A stretch of DNA of 64,000 bases from Bacteroidota bacterium (GTDB lineage: Bacteria; Bacteroidota; Bacteroidia; Bacteroidales; UBA12077), in NCBI GenBank assembly GCA_020444275.1, contig JAHLLG010000001.1:709773-773772 (forward strand), in the 5' to 3' direction. The stretch's first letter is position 1; the number at the start of each line of letters is the position of its first letter. Under the pieces are notes generated by a model. It was given only the letters and a program-made list of their open reading frames with translations. It was not told where the DNA came from and did not search any database. Below are positions 1 to 7,834 of the stretch, piece after piece. The position numbers were made by a program, and so were the translations under genes.

Positions 1-421
1 AACCTAAGCCGTGACCAGTATCTTCAATAATATCGTCGCCTTCTTCTATTTCAATGTGATTGTATAATCCTCCTAATCGTGCATAATACGAAAGTGAAGA
101 GGTGCTGATCGGATGCATAAATTGTAATCCAAAAACATATCCTGTTTCTTCAAAATCAACTGAGCTGCCAGCAAATTTGTCATCAGTCGAAAATTTGTTC
201 CAACCCCAACCGGCATAAGCTCCCAGGTGGTCCATAAAACGATAATGGAATAGTGTTTCAAATCCAAACCCTGTGTTTAAATCTACTCCACCTAGTTCAC
301 GGGTTGCAAAAGAGGCTCCTCCGTTTAATTCAATTCCAAAACGGTTTTCTTTTTCTTGTCCAAAACTATTTAACGATAGTAATGTAATTGCTGCTAAAAT
401 TAATAATCCTTTTGTTTTCAT
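1..421 (-). CDS. Outer membrane beta-barrel protein, C-terminus cut off by window edge
   Basis: Reading the minus strand from an ATG at 419-421 gives an open frame to the window edge (about 140 codons). The first ~20 residues (MKTKGLLILAAITLLSLNSF, then GQ) are a typical Bacteroidota signal peptide. The rest alternates aromatic and polar residues with Gly-rich turns, as in small 8-stranded porin-like barrels (OMP_b-brl type). A TAnnTTTG promoter box lies 45 bp upstream. The gene stands alone here. The barrel call is from composition only; the specific role is unknown and the C-terminus is not visible. Confidence 0.75.
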   Translation of the reverse strand, partial: MKTKGLLILAAITLLSLNSFGQEKENRFGIELNGGASFATRELGGVDLNTGFGFETLFHYRFMDHLGAYAGWGWNKFSTDDKFAGSSVDFEETGYVFGLQFMHPISTSSLSYYARLGGLYNHIEIEEGDDIIEDTGHGLG

Positions 422-465
422 AATTTTTAATATTTAAACGTTTTACTTTAATCAATTTGTTGATA

Positions 466-473
466 CAAACGTA
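466..473 (-). promoter_or_regulatory. Bacteroidota -7 promoter box for the beta-barrel gene
   Basis: The minus strand reads TACGTTTG, an exact match to the Bacteroidota -7 consensus TAnnTTTG, 45 bp upstream of the ATG at 421. No convincing -33 TTG was found, so support rests on the -7 box and its position. Confidence 0.5.
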
Positions 474-652
474 CCGGTAGTTTACATGCTAAAAAATAAA
501 AACATGATGAGCTTGCATAAATACAAAATGAATTTGCATCATTTAAAGATGAACGTTATAAGACCAGGTAAAAAATAATAAAAACTGATTTCAAGTATTC
601 ATCGCGTTAATTTTAGTAACTTAGCATCAGAAAACAGGTTAATAAAGATATT

Positions 653-853
653 ATGTCATTGAGTGAAAGTAGTGAACGTTTGCGTCGGGTTATTAATAAA
701 GCCATTGAAGATCATATTATTACTCCGGAAGAATATCAGGAAATTATTGAAATAACTTACGAGGATGGGCATATGGATTCTCAAGAAAGAGCATTACTTG
801 CACAGCTACAACAAATGATTGAAAATAAGGAAGTGAAATTTGCAAAAGGTTAA
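653..853 (+). CDS. Small hypothetical helical protein (66 aa)
   Basis: A short, highly charged cytoplasmic protein with no signal peptide or membrane segment. It is rich in Glu, Arg and Lys and should form two or three helices; the pattern of an acidic turn (YEDGHMDSQERALL, residues ~36-49) resembles small TerB-like or EF-hand-like helical proteins, but no specific family is recognised. It starts at ATG and lies alone between the beta-barrel gene and the DUF4395 gene. I consider it real because of its codon use and balanced protein composition. Confidence 0.6.
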   Translation: MSLSESSERLRRVINKAIEDHIITPEEYQEIIEITYEDGHMDSQERALLAQLQQMIENKEVKFAKG

Positions 854-921
854 AGTGCTCTGAAACTATTCTTTAGAAGTTACTTAACATCATATTAACA
901 GCTTTCAAACAAAAAATATCC

Positions 922-929
922 TACATTTG
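922..929 (+). promoter_or_regulatory. -7 promoter box of the DUF4395 gene
   Basis: TACATTTG matches TAnnTTTG exactly and lies 68 bp upstream of the ATG at 998. It is downstream of the 66-aa ORF stop, so the two genes are probably transcribed separately. Confidence 0.5.
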
Positions 930-997
930 CTATAGTTAAAGATTAAGACATCTCTTTTTCTTAAAACACATTACGTTTATTCATAAAAACTGTTATA

Positions 998-1663
998 ATG
1001 AACAAAGAAAACAAAATCATTCAGTTCGGTGAGCATGTGGAAGGATATTCTATCCCCGTATTAAATGAACGTGAAATTCGTGCTACAGCAGGGATTCTAT
1101 TTTTATTCGCCTATATAGCAATTCAGATGGCGGTTGGAGGGAACTTTGTTCCTATTAAGTATTTTATTATCATTTTCCTTACTGATTTTTTAATCCGTGT
1201 ATTTATCAATCCAAAATATTCCCCAACATTAATTATAGGTCGTTGGATTGTTCGCAGGCAAACACCAGAGTATGTTGGAGCAGCACAAAAACGGGTTGCA
1301 TGGATAATTGGAATCGGATTAGCAGCTGTGGTAATGTTCATTTTGATGATTATACTGAACACTTTTAGTGTAATTACCGGACTGATTTGTATGATCTGTT
1401 TACTTTTTCTGTTTTTCGAATCGGCCTTTGGAATATGTCTGGGGTGTTTAGCTTATAAATGGTATTATGGTAAAAAGGCACAATATTGTCCGGGTGAAGT
1501 TTGTGATGTTAAATCGCGCCACGAAATTCAGAAAACTTCGTGGAAACATTTTTTTATCGTTTTGGCTTTTATTGCATTTATTGTTGCTGCCGTGTTTTTA
1601 TTAAACGATATTTTTAGTGCTGAACCCCAGGAATTATTTGAAATGATCAAGAATTCTAAATAA
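998..1663 (+). CDS. DUF4395 family membrane protein
   Basis: A 221-aa integral membrane protein with about five hydrophobic segments (roughly residues 28-45, 49-68, 100-120, 122-145 and 185-205). The middle carries the pattern I associate with DUF4395: INPKYSPTLIIGR, then RRQTPEYVGAAQKR and ESAFGICLGC, followed by CPGEVCD. The conserved Cys pairs (ICLGC, CPGEVC) suggest redox chemistry or metal binding near the membrane; in other bacteria DUF4395 proteins often accompany thiol or sulfur-handling genes (family knowledge). No such partner lies next to it here. The start is the only ATG before the first motif. Confidence 0.85.
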   Translation: MNKENKIIQFGEHVEGYSIPVLNEREIRATAGILFLFAYIAIQMAVGGNFVPIKYFIIIFLTDFLIRVFINPKYSPTLIIGRWIVRRQTPEYVGAAQKRVAWIIGIGLAAVVMFILMIILNTFSVITGLICMICLLFLFFESAFGICLGCLAYKWYYGKKAQYCPGEVCDVKSRHEIQKTSWKHFFIVLAFIAFIVAAVFLLNDIFSAEPQELFEMIKNSK

Positions 1664-1686
1664 AATTAAATTAGCAATTAATTGAA

Positions 1687-1708
1687 AAGCCTGCTTTCAT
1701 GCAGGCTT
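1687..1708 (+). terminator. Stem-loop after the DUF4395 gene
   Basis: AAGCCTGC and GCAGGCTT form an 8-bp perfect stem with a six-base loop, 23 bp past the stop codon. There is no strong T-tract after it, so it may act as a 3' stabiliser or a weak terminator. Confidence 0.55.
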
Positions 1709-1738
1709 CCTAATTAATAGACCATAAAGTCTGGGTTT

Positions 1739-1903
1739 TTATGACTTAGAATAACTTAGCTCCTTTCCTAAAAATATATCTATTACAGATTGATCAAAAG
1801 TTATTTCCTGCTTAATCTCCAACTTTGGTTGTGACAAAAGATTCCAAACTGCCTGAAATAAATTTTCAGTAAAATAATGCAGTAATAATAGAATAATGAT
1901 CAT
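1739..1903 (-). CDS. Possible small hypothetical protein (54 aa)
   Basis: The minus strand from ATG 1901-1903 encodes 54 residues: a short hydrophobic start (MIIILLLLHYF) and then a polar tail containing LFQAVWNLLSQ. A TAAATTTG promoter box on the minus strand sits about 30 bp upstream, between this ORF and the next minus-strand gene, which favours a real transcript. The sequence is not recognised; it could be a short membrane-anchored peptide or a chance ORF. Confidence 0.35.
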   Translation of the reverse strand: MIIILLLLHYFTENLFQAVWNLLSQPKLEIKQEITFDQSVIDIFLGKELSYSKS

Positions 1904-1933
1904 GATATCAGAGTTCTAATTTATTAAGTATAA

Positions 1934-1941
1934 CAAATTTA
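1934..1941 (-). promoter_or_regulatory. -7 promoter box in front of the 54-aa ORF
   Basis: The minus strand reads TAAATTTG, an exact TAnnTTTG match. It lies between the stop of the 69-aa gene and the start of the 54-aa ORF. Confidence 0.35.
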
Positions 1942-1958
1942 CAGAAATATTGTTAAAA

Positions 1959-2168
1959 TTACTCCTGTTCTTTCTGTTTTTTTAGCTGTGCAGCTAGTGG
2001 TACCCATATTAAAATAAGGTGAATTGAGGCTCCAAGAGTTAATATAATTGAAATCTGCTGATAACAATCTGTACCTTTTAGCTTTAGTGCTACTCCGACT
2101 ATAGTAATTCCCCAAAGAATTGCACTTGCAATGATATAATATCCCAGGATGTTTTTCTTTATTTTCAT
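1959..2168 (-). CDS. Small two-helix membrane protein (69 aa)
   Basis: A 69-aa protein with two hydrophobic segments (about residues 8-28 and 38-61) and basic ends (MKIKKN at the N-terminus, QLKKQKEQE at the C-terminus), so both termini probably face the cytoplasm. No family is recognised. It is a single gene with its own ATG start. Confidence 0.6.
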   Translation of the reverse strand: MKIKKNILGYYIIASAILWGITIVGVALKLKGTDCYQQISIILTLGASIHLILIWVPLAAQLKKQKEQE

Positions 2169-2318
2169 GGCTAAATGTTTACGATTAATAAATGAGTGTT
2201 TGCTTTATCTGCACATATATAGCGCTTTAGAAAGAATAAATGTACAAAAAAGAAATTCCAAGGTCAAATGAAATGAACCCGGAATCTTTAGTGTTACAAA
2301 TCAAACTAATTGAATAAG

Positions 2319-3101
2319 TTATTTATCGTAAATAAACTGAATTCCTTCGCGGATAGCTCCAGGAGGAACATGCCCCTGATCGGGCAATTCTTTAACTTTT
2401 ATGTTGATATGGTTCCCTAGTTTTTCAATAAGGAATTGATTATAATCCTCAATAAAACCTACTACTCGTGGTGAAGGATCTTGCAAGCCATAGTAGATAT
2501 ACATATACTTACCATCAAGTTTCGATTTCGGACTTAACTCAGTAACCAGCGAATACAAGAGGTCTTTGCAGTAACCAATCGTTGAACTGCTGGCAATAAA
2601 TCCATGGAAATATTCCGGCTTGTTAAGCATGGCATAGTTGGTAAATAAACCGGCATTTGACCCACCGTATAAAACATTCTGCTGGTTAGTATTGTAATTT
2701 TTATTTAGATAAGGAATGAGTTCTTGTGTAAGAAACTGAAGAAAAATACTTGCTTCACCTGAACTTTCAAATCTGCTTACTTTCACCGGAATCATATCTC
2801 TCTCTCGGTTTTCTCTGGTGCGAATACCAACTATAACGTGCGGGTATTTTTCAGTGGTTTGTAAAGCTTCCTCGTAAATGTCACTTCTTTCTCCGTCAAG
2901 CAGGTAAAGAACAGGAAGTTTTTCATCTGTTTTGTTTTTTGGAACATGAACATAGATTGTGCGATTCTCTTGCAAGATTTCGGACTGGACATCTATTTCT
3001 TTAACTCCTTCAAAACTATCGTCAGGCGTTTTTTGTGCGTTAGAACCTACAGCAAATAAAAAAATGATTAATACGGCTATTGCGTATTTTATGGTTTTCA
3101 T
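2319..3101 (-). CDS. Secreted alpha/beta hydrolase, esterase D-like
   Basis: A 260-aa protein with an N-terminal signal peptide (residues 1-22, ending SNAQ). The body matches the esterase D/enterochelin-esterase group: VLYLLDGE near 65-71, then the nucleophile elbow YGGSNAG with Ser148, a likely acid at Asp208 (YYGLQDPSP) and a likely catalytic His244 (DQGHVPPGAI). Length is normal for the family. In Bacteroidota such periplasmic esterases act on siderophores, polysaccharide ester groups or thioesters; the substrate cannot be told from the sequence. The elbow has Ala where many relatives have Gly (GGSNA instead of GxSxG). Confidence 0.85.
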   Translation of the reverse strand: MKTIKYAIAVLIIFLFAVGSNAQKTPDDSFEGVKEIDVQSEILQENRTIYVHVPKNKTDEKLPVLYLLDGERSDIYEEALQTTEKYPHVIVGIRTRENRERDMIPVKVSRFESSGEASIFLQFLTQELIPYLNKNYNTNQQNVLYGGSNAGLFTNYAMLNKPEYFHGFIASSSTIGYCKDLLYSLVTELSPKSKLDGKYMYIYYGLQDPSPRVVGFIEDYNQFLIEKLGNHINIKVKELPDQGHVPPGAIREGIQFIYDK

Positions 3102-3178
3102 AGAAACGGTTTTTATTTATCCGGTTTGACTCTAAAACAGGTTCAGCGTTTAATATTTGGACTGGTATTAGGTTTAAT

Positions 3179-3880
3179 TTATTTTAAGCGCTTAATCAAC
3201 TTATTGGTCGATTCAGCTATATACTCTAATGTTCTTCCTTTAAGTAACCACGATATGGCAAACGCAAATACCATAATGGTTTCCATGATGTATACATCGT
3301 AAGAGGTAACATAAAAATTTTCGTTAATAAACTTGCGAATAATAAATTCGATGATTAATAGTAGCAAGGAAAACCAAATAACATATCCACATAATTTGTA
3401 CATGAAATGATATTTATGATCAGTTCCCCTTCGAAAATTTACGATGGACATGTATCCCATAAAAAAGAAAAATATTCCGGCACTTAACAGATGAAATAGA
3501 TCAATAGTTTTATCAGTATGTCCAAATAAGCAGAATCCTTCTGAAGGGCAAACCTGGCAAATGGAAAACCCAGGTTTGCAGCAGGTTGGTACCAACACTA
3601 CAATTAGAATGGCAAAACCGCCTATATGACTTACCATGTTATCGCTTAATCCTTTTTCACCTTCTTTAGGTTTATAACCTTCATATGATATGAGTAATAA
3701 AGCAAATGCAGCAAGAATGGCTATAAAAAATACCGCCGAGCGGGTATAGTAAAAAAGACTTATGGATGGTAAAAACCCCCAATAGCCTACTACAATTATT
3801 ATCGGGAGCAATAAACCAAGAAATCCGACTAGTTTTCTAATTCTATTATAGGAGTTACGAATATCAATATTGTCTTTCAT
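3179..3880 (-). CDS. Multi-pass membrane protein, DUF998-like
   Basis: A 233-aa protein with six predicted hydrophobic helices. The segment FYYTRSAVFFIAILAAFALL followed by ISYEGYKPKEGEKG and a later VLVPTC resembles DUF998-type membrane proteins, which share a tyrosine-rich loop after helix 1 and a Pro-Thr at the end of helix 3. The central region adds five cysteines (PTCCKPGFSICQVCPSEGFC, about 103-122), an unusual cluster that could form disulfides or bind a metal outside the membrane. Function unknown. Confidence 0.6.
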   Translation of the reverse strand: MKDNIDIRNSYNRIRKLVGFLGLLLPIIIVVGYWGFLPSISLFYYTRSAVFFIAILAAFALLLISYEGYKPKEGEKGLSDNMVSHIGGFAILIVVLVPTCCKPGFSICQVCPSEGFCLFGHTDKTIDLFHLLSAGIFFFFMGYMSIVNFRRGTDHKYHFMYKLCGYVIWFSLLLLIIEFIIRKFINENFYVTSYDVYIMETIMVFAFAISWLLKGRTLEYIAESTNKLIKRLK

Positions 3881-4125
3881 CTTGGGTAATTTATAGGTTT
3901 AATAACTTTAATAAATATATACAATAAATACACAATCAATAAATTGATATCCCAATTTCGAAGTTAATATGTACGTTCTTAAGGTAAGTAGTGTGAAATT
4001 ATAAACAATTTTTTAGATATACAAGTATTTGGTTTACAGAAAATAGTATGTAGCGGTTTTGTTAGTTGGTTTAGAAATTAGTAATATATTAATATTCATT
4101 TCTTTTCCATTGAAGAAAAGAAACG

Positions 4126-4227
4126 AACCAAAGAACTTCTCTCACGACTGTAAGGAGTAAAAATCTAGACAAAACGATCCCTCAGCCGGGCGTTTTGTCA
4201 TGCCAACCCGCCGATCTTTTTTTGGTT
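4126..4227. repeat. Long imperfect palindrome, probable dispersed repeat
   Basis: Outer arms AACCAAAGAA (4126-4135) and TTTTTTGGTT (4218-4227) pair with one mismatch; inner arms GACAAAACG (4168-4176) and CGTTTTGTC (4191-4199) pair perfectly. The flanking text resembles a palindromic element seen scattered between genes in marine Bacteroidota genomes (recollection, not checked). It is GC-richer than its surroundings. Confidence 0.55.
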
Positions 4228-4341
4228 ACAATCGATAATTGTGTTTCTATTCTTTAATTTTTCTATTAAAGCTGGAAACTAAAAATTATTTTCTTGATGT
4301 CGTATTGCACTTCTCATAAGGAGGGTATGGGGCATTCTTGA

Positions 4342-4381
4342 TAAAAAAAAACTGGAATATTGATTAATACAATATTCCAGC
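4342..4381 (-). terminator. Rho-independent terminator of fabD
   Basis: CTGGAATATTG (4352-4362) and CAATATTCCAG (4370-4380) make a perfect 11-bp stem with a 7-base loop. On the minus strand it is followed by a run of nine T, 35 bp downstream of the fabD stop. Confidence 0.9.
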
Positions 4382-4414
4382 CAAAGGTATTTTAAATAAC
4401 TCCAAAGAGTTTGT

Positions 4415-5296
4415 TTATGCGCTTTGTGTAGGTATTTGACGATCTACCTTTTTCAATAGTCCTTGCAATACAGTGCCTGGACCAACTTCCGTGTATGATG
4501 TCATTCCATCAGCGATCATATTTTGCATAATGTAGGTCCATTTTACCGATGAAGTTAACTGCTTAATTAAGTTTTCTTTGATTTGAGCAGCATCCGTATA
4601 TGGCTTTGCATCTACATTCTGATACACTGGACATTCGGGTTTGTTAAAGTTGGTTGAGTTAATAGCCTCTGCTAATTCTACACGTGCAGGCTCCATTAAT
4701 GGTGAGTGAAATGCACCACCTACTTTCAATGGTAACGCACGTTTTGCACCGGCTTCTTTAAGGTTTTCGCAAGCTACTTCGATACCTTTCATCGATCCTG
4801 AAATTACCAACTGACCCGGACAGTTGTAGTTTGCAGGAACCACAACATCATCGATATCATTACAAACGTCTTCTACAACTTTATCTTCAAGTCCGATAAT
4901 TGCAGCCATAGTTGATGGCTCTGTTTCGCAAGCTTTTTGCATAGCCATTGCTCGTTGGTAAACCAGTTTAAGACCATCTTCGAAAGATAATGCTCCGTTT
5001 GCAACTAAAGCTGAAAACTCACCTAATGAGTGTCCGGCAACCATATCTGGTTTGAAATCTTCAAGAGTTTTAGCTAAAATAACCGAATGCAGAAAGATAG
5101 CAGGTTGAGTAACTTTCGTCTGTTTTAAGTCATCTTCGGTACCTTCAAACATTAAATCGGTAATTCTAAACCCTAAAATATCGTTTGCTTTTTCAAAAAG
5201 TTCTTTTGCAACAGGGTAATTATCATACAAATCTTTACCCATTCCAACAAATTGTGCTCCCTGTCCCGGGAATACATATGCTTTCATTTGTTTCAA
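4415..5296 (-). CDS. fabD: Malonyl-CoA:ACP transacylase
   Basis: Transfers the malonyl group from CoA to acyl carrier protein to supply fatty acid elongation in the cytoplasm. The 293-aa sequence shows the family pattern: FPGQGAQ near the start, the nucleophile Ser90 in GHSLGEF, Arg115 that binds the malonyl carboxylate, and the catalytic His197 in GGAFHSPLM. Length is typical. The start could also be the second Met (residue 4). It is monocistronic here, with a strong terminator, and other fatty-acid genes are absent from the window. Confidence 0.97.
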   Translation of the reverse strand: MKQMKAYVFPGQGAQFVGMGKDLYDNYPVAKELFEKANDILGFRITDLMFEGTEDDLKQTKVTQPAIFLHSVILAKTLEDFKPDMVAGHSLGEFSALVANGALSFEDGLKLVYQRAMAMQKACETEPSTMAAIIGLEDKVVEDVCNDIDDVVVPANYNCPGQLVISGSMKGIEVACENLKEAGAKRALPLKVGGAFHSPLMEPARVELAEAINSTNFNKPECPVYQNVDAKPYTDAAQIKENLIKQLTSSVKWTYIMQNMIADGMTSYTEVGPGTVLQGLLKKVDRQIPTQSA

Positions 5297-5384
5297 TTTT
5301 AGTTAATACTTTATTTTTAATCTATAACGAAGAAATAATAAATGATTTTTTTTGATTTTATGTTTTATTATTTCTTGTTAAGAT

Positions 5385-5441
5385 TAGCCTGTACATTTCA
5401 TAAATTTTGATAAAAATAATATTTATGAAAACGTCAGGCTA
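5385..5441. repeat. Two-tier inverted repeat between a GT-C-like gene and fabD
   Basis: TAGCCTG/CAGGCTA outer arms and TTTCATAAAT/ATTTATGAAA inner arms (10 bp, perfect) stack around a 4x4 internal loop. It lies downstream of the 5525-6652 gene and upstream of fabD on the minus strand, so it may end the first transcript or shape the fabD leader. No T-tract follows. Confidence 0.5.
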
Positions 5442-5524
5442 AATAACAAGCGACAAAAGTAAGAAAATACTATTCAATTGTCAACACTTTTTTCTGCGTT
5501 CACTTAACACCAATGATGATACAA

Positions 5525-6652
5525 TTAACGAGCTGTTTTATTCTCAAGGTTAAATGAATACAAGAAAAATGGCAAACTAAACAGTAGGTAAGAGATATCT
5601 GCTGCGCTCATAAAAAAAGCATCGTAAAGTGAGGTCATCGTGGCAACATAAATAAAATAAATTATAAAGGTTAGGATGAATCCAAATCCTGAGAAAAAGA
5701 TTACATCAATGCTTTTTTTACTTTTCCAACCGAAGAAGACCGATAGCAGAATTAATATTGGCGCAATATATATTGGTAACAGTTGTTCTGATTGCACAGT
5801 AAATGGATTGATTTGCCAAAAAACATCCGGATAATAAATCATAAAAGGAACAAAGGTTAGTGCAAAAAACAAAAGAATAAACAGTGACCAGGTAAACAAA
5901 TTTTTAAAATTATTTCTGCTTAATTTAAGCTTATAGATTCCAAAAATGACCAGTGGTATTAGAAATATGGTTCGCGTTGATAAAAGCATTGCAGCTATTA
6001 GTGCCGAAAGAATCAGATGCTTTTTGTCTTTAAAGTCGATTACTAAAAACCAGTGCATGCTCAGTAAGAATAGGACGGCATTTGTGAAAATGGTACTTCT
6101 GGTAATCAGCTCCCAAACTACAGCAACGGATGTTATAAGTATAAATAAACTAGTATTTGCATTTTGTATGGTTGATCGGAAATACAGAAAAGAAGATAAT
6201 ATAATAAAACCTGCTAGCGTAAAGATTCCGAGCTCACCGAACTTTAAAAATGGCCATGTAATCAGAAAATAAACAGGTAACGGTCCAGGATGGTTTCCCA
6301 TGTGCGATATTGCCAGATAAGGATATTTACCTTCGCCTGCCCATTGCCAGAATGAACTGATGACACTCCACCGATCAACGTGAAGTTGATTGATATCTAT
6401 AGCTGACCATAAAATAAATGCTGCAATACTATACATCACCATTGAGGCAACAAAAACACTTGTGGTGCGGATAAACCGATAATCATTTTTAGTAAGAAAG
6501 TAAACTATAAGAAGAAATAATAAAAAATAGGCACAGCTTATTGCTAGTGCCCATTGAGTAATTCTGTGCAGGTACTTATATGCAAATAAAAAGTTAATAC
6601 CAGCAATTAAAACAAGTGATAGTAAACTTTTTTGTTTGCTAAAAGCTCCCAA
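5525..6652 (-). CDS. Multi-pass membrane protein, GT-C glycosyltransferase-like
   Basis: A 375-aa protein with roughly ten membrane helices. After helix 3 it has a periplasmic loop containing HVDRWSV, then AGEGKYPY and GNHPGPLPVYF; an acidic residue followed by a YPY/HPGP-type motif is typical of GT-C enzymes that use lipid-phosphate sugar donors (PMT/ArnT-like). The later ISTR-type motif LLLSTRTIFLIPL also occurs in mannosyl-transfer-like membrane proteins. It follows folE by 15 bp and is likely co-transcribed with the pterin genes. Acceptor and donor are unknown; a plain polytopic protein of other function cannot be excluded. Confidence 0.6.
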   Translation of the reverse strand: MGAFSKQKSLLSLVLIAGINFLFAYKYLHRITQWALAISCAYFLLFLLIVYFLTKNDYRFIRTTSVFVASMVMYSIAAFILWSAIDINQLHVDRWSVISSFWQWAGEGKYPYLAISHMGNHPGPLPVYFLITWPFLKFGELGIFTLAGFIILSSFLYFRSTIQNANTSLFILITSVAVVWELITRSTIFTNAVLFLLSMHWFLVIDFKDKKHLILSALIAAMLLSTRTIFLIPLVIFGIYKLKLSRNNFKNLFTWSLFILLFFALTFVPFMIYYPDVFWQINPFTVQSEQLLPIYIAPILILLSVFFGWKSKKSIDVIFFSGFGFILTFIIYFIYVATMTSLYDAFFMSAADISYLLFSLPFFLYSFNLENKTAR

Positions 6653-6667
6653 CGTACTTTTTTTATT

Positions 6668-7306
6668 TTAATGTAATTTCGATCCAATAAGATGAATAAA
6701 CTCTTCGCGTGTTTTTGTATCACGCAAGAAAGCTCCTGTAAAAGCAGATGTTGTGGTTACCGAATTTTGTTTTTGAACACCACGCATTTGCATGCACATA
6801 TGTCCGGCTTCAATAACAACAGCCACACCCATTGGGTTTAAGGTTTCTTGTATGCAATCCCTTATCTGCATGGTTAAACGTTCTTGCACTTGTAATCTAC
6901 GTGAATAGGCTTCAACAACGTGTGCAATTTTACTTAAACCGGTAATGTATTCGTTCGGAATATAAGCAACATGCGCTTTTCCATAAAAAGGAATCATGTG
7001 GTGTTCGCACAATGAATATATTTCAATATCTTTTACGATAACCATCTGTTTATAATCCTCTTTGAAAATGGCTGATTTTAAAATATCCCTGGGTTCAATG
7101 TTGTACCCTTTGGTTAAAAACTGGATTGATTTGGCAACTCTTTCCGGTGTATCTAATAATCCTTCTCTATTGGGATTTTCGCCTATTAATTCTAAAATTG
7201 CTTTGTAATGTTCAGCTAATTTTGCGGTTCTTTCATCATCCCATTTATCAATTCTTGCATAACCGCTATCTTCAAGTGTTTTTACTCCGTTATTAACAAT
7301 TTCCAT
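6668..7306 (-). CDS. folE: GTP cyclohydrolase I
   Basis: Converts GTP to 7,8-dihydroneopterin triphosphate, the first step to folate, queuosine or tetrahydrobiopterin. The 212-aa sequence has the type I zinc site: Cys100 and His103 in [12 protein letters not shown] and Cys171 in [10 protein letters not shown], with catalytic His102 between. DTPERVAKS (52-60) and [20 protein letters not shown] (123-142) are also characteristic. It starts 6 bp after the PTPS stop, so the two are clearly one operon, with a GT-C-like gene following. Confidence 0.97.
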   Translation of the reverse strand: MEIVNNGVKTLEDSGYARIDKWDDERTAKLAEHYKAILELIGENPNREGLLDTPERVAKSIQFLTKGYNIEPRDILKSAIFKEDYKQMVIVKDIEIYSLCEHHMIPFYGKAHVAYIPNEYITGLSKIAHVVEAYSRRLQVQERLTMQIRDCIQETLNPMGVAVVIEAGHMCMQMRGVQKQNSVTTTSAFTGAFLRDTKTREEFIHLIGSKLH

Positions 7307-7312
7307 GATCTA

Positions 7313-7726
7313 TTAATTTCCAAAATATTCTACAAAATTATTTTCTGTTTCTTCAATTTTTACACAATGCAACTCAATCCCAAGTTCATTTATAGTTGGT
7401 TCCAATTCTTCCCAAATACCGATGGCTAAATTTTCTGTTGAGGCTAATTTATCCTTCATAAAATCAACATCAATATTAAGGTTTTTATGATCGAGTTTAC
7501 TTATCACTTTTTCTTTAATGATTTTACTTAATCGCTTAATGTTTACAACAAATCCGGTTTCCGGGTTTAGTTCACCTTTTACTGTAACATACAGAATGTA
7601 GTTGTGTCCATGCCAGTTAGGGTACGAACACTTATCAAAAATCTCCAGGTTTTTACTGTCATCCCATTCTTCCCGAAATAGTCGGTGCGCTGCACTAAAA
7701 CGTTCTCTTCGCGTAACATGAACCAT
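7313..7726 (-). CDS. 6-pyruvoyltetrahydropterin synthase, eukaryote-like (QueD/PTPS superfamily)
   Basis: A 137-aa protein of the QueD/PTPS fold that acts on 7,8-dihydroneopterin triphosphate, the product of the next gene. Zinc ligands are His14 (FSAAHRL), His39 and His41 (HGH); the likely nucleophile is Cys33; LDHKNLN (78-84) supplies the Asp-His pair and Glu126 (KIEET) should bind the pterin. The catalytic Cys lies five residues before HGH (C-x5-HGH). Animal PTPS has that spacing, while classical QueD has C-x3-HGH. The surrounding residues also look more like animal PTPS. No queC, queE or sepiapterin reductase is nearby. Product could be 6-pyruvoyltetrahydropterin or 6-carboxytetrahydropterin. 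Confidence 0.9.
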   Translation of the reverse strand: MVHVTRRERFSAAHRLFREEWDDSKNLEIFDKCSYPNWHGHNYILYVTVKGELNPETGFVVNIKRLSKIIKEKVISKLDHKNLNIDVDFMKDKLASTENLAIGIWEELEPTINELGIELHCVKIEETENNFVEYFGN

Positions 7727-7803
7727 AGTTGATTGTATTTTGTTGATATTTAATAAAGTCGATTATGTACTATAAATAAACAACAATTTTAGTTTAAAAG
7801 CAA

Positions 7804-7811
7804 TATATTTG
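7804..7811 (+). promoter_or_regulatory. -7 promoter box of the mqnB-mqnD-hldD run
   Basis: TATATTTG matches TAnnTTTG exactly and lies 23 bp upstream of the mqnB start codon. Confidence 0.6.
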
Positions 7812-7834
7812 AATTTACAAAAATAGTAATAAAC

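Larger units (their letters stand above)
3881..4414. other. Gene-free interval of 534 bp
   Basis: I see no credible ORF here. The left part (3881-4080) is AT-rich and holds the promoter region of the minus-strand membrane protein. The middle carries a long imperfect palindrome (4126-4227), and the right end holds the terminator of fabD (4342-4381). Confidence 0.6.
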
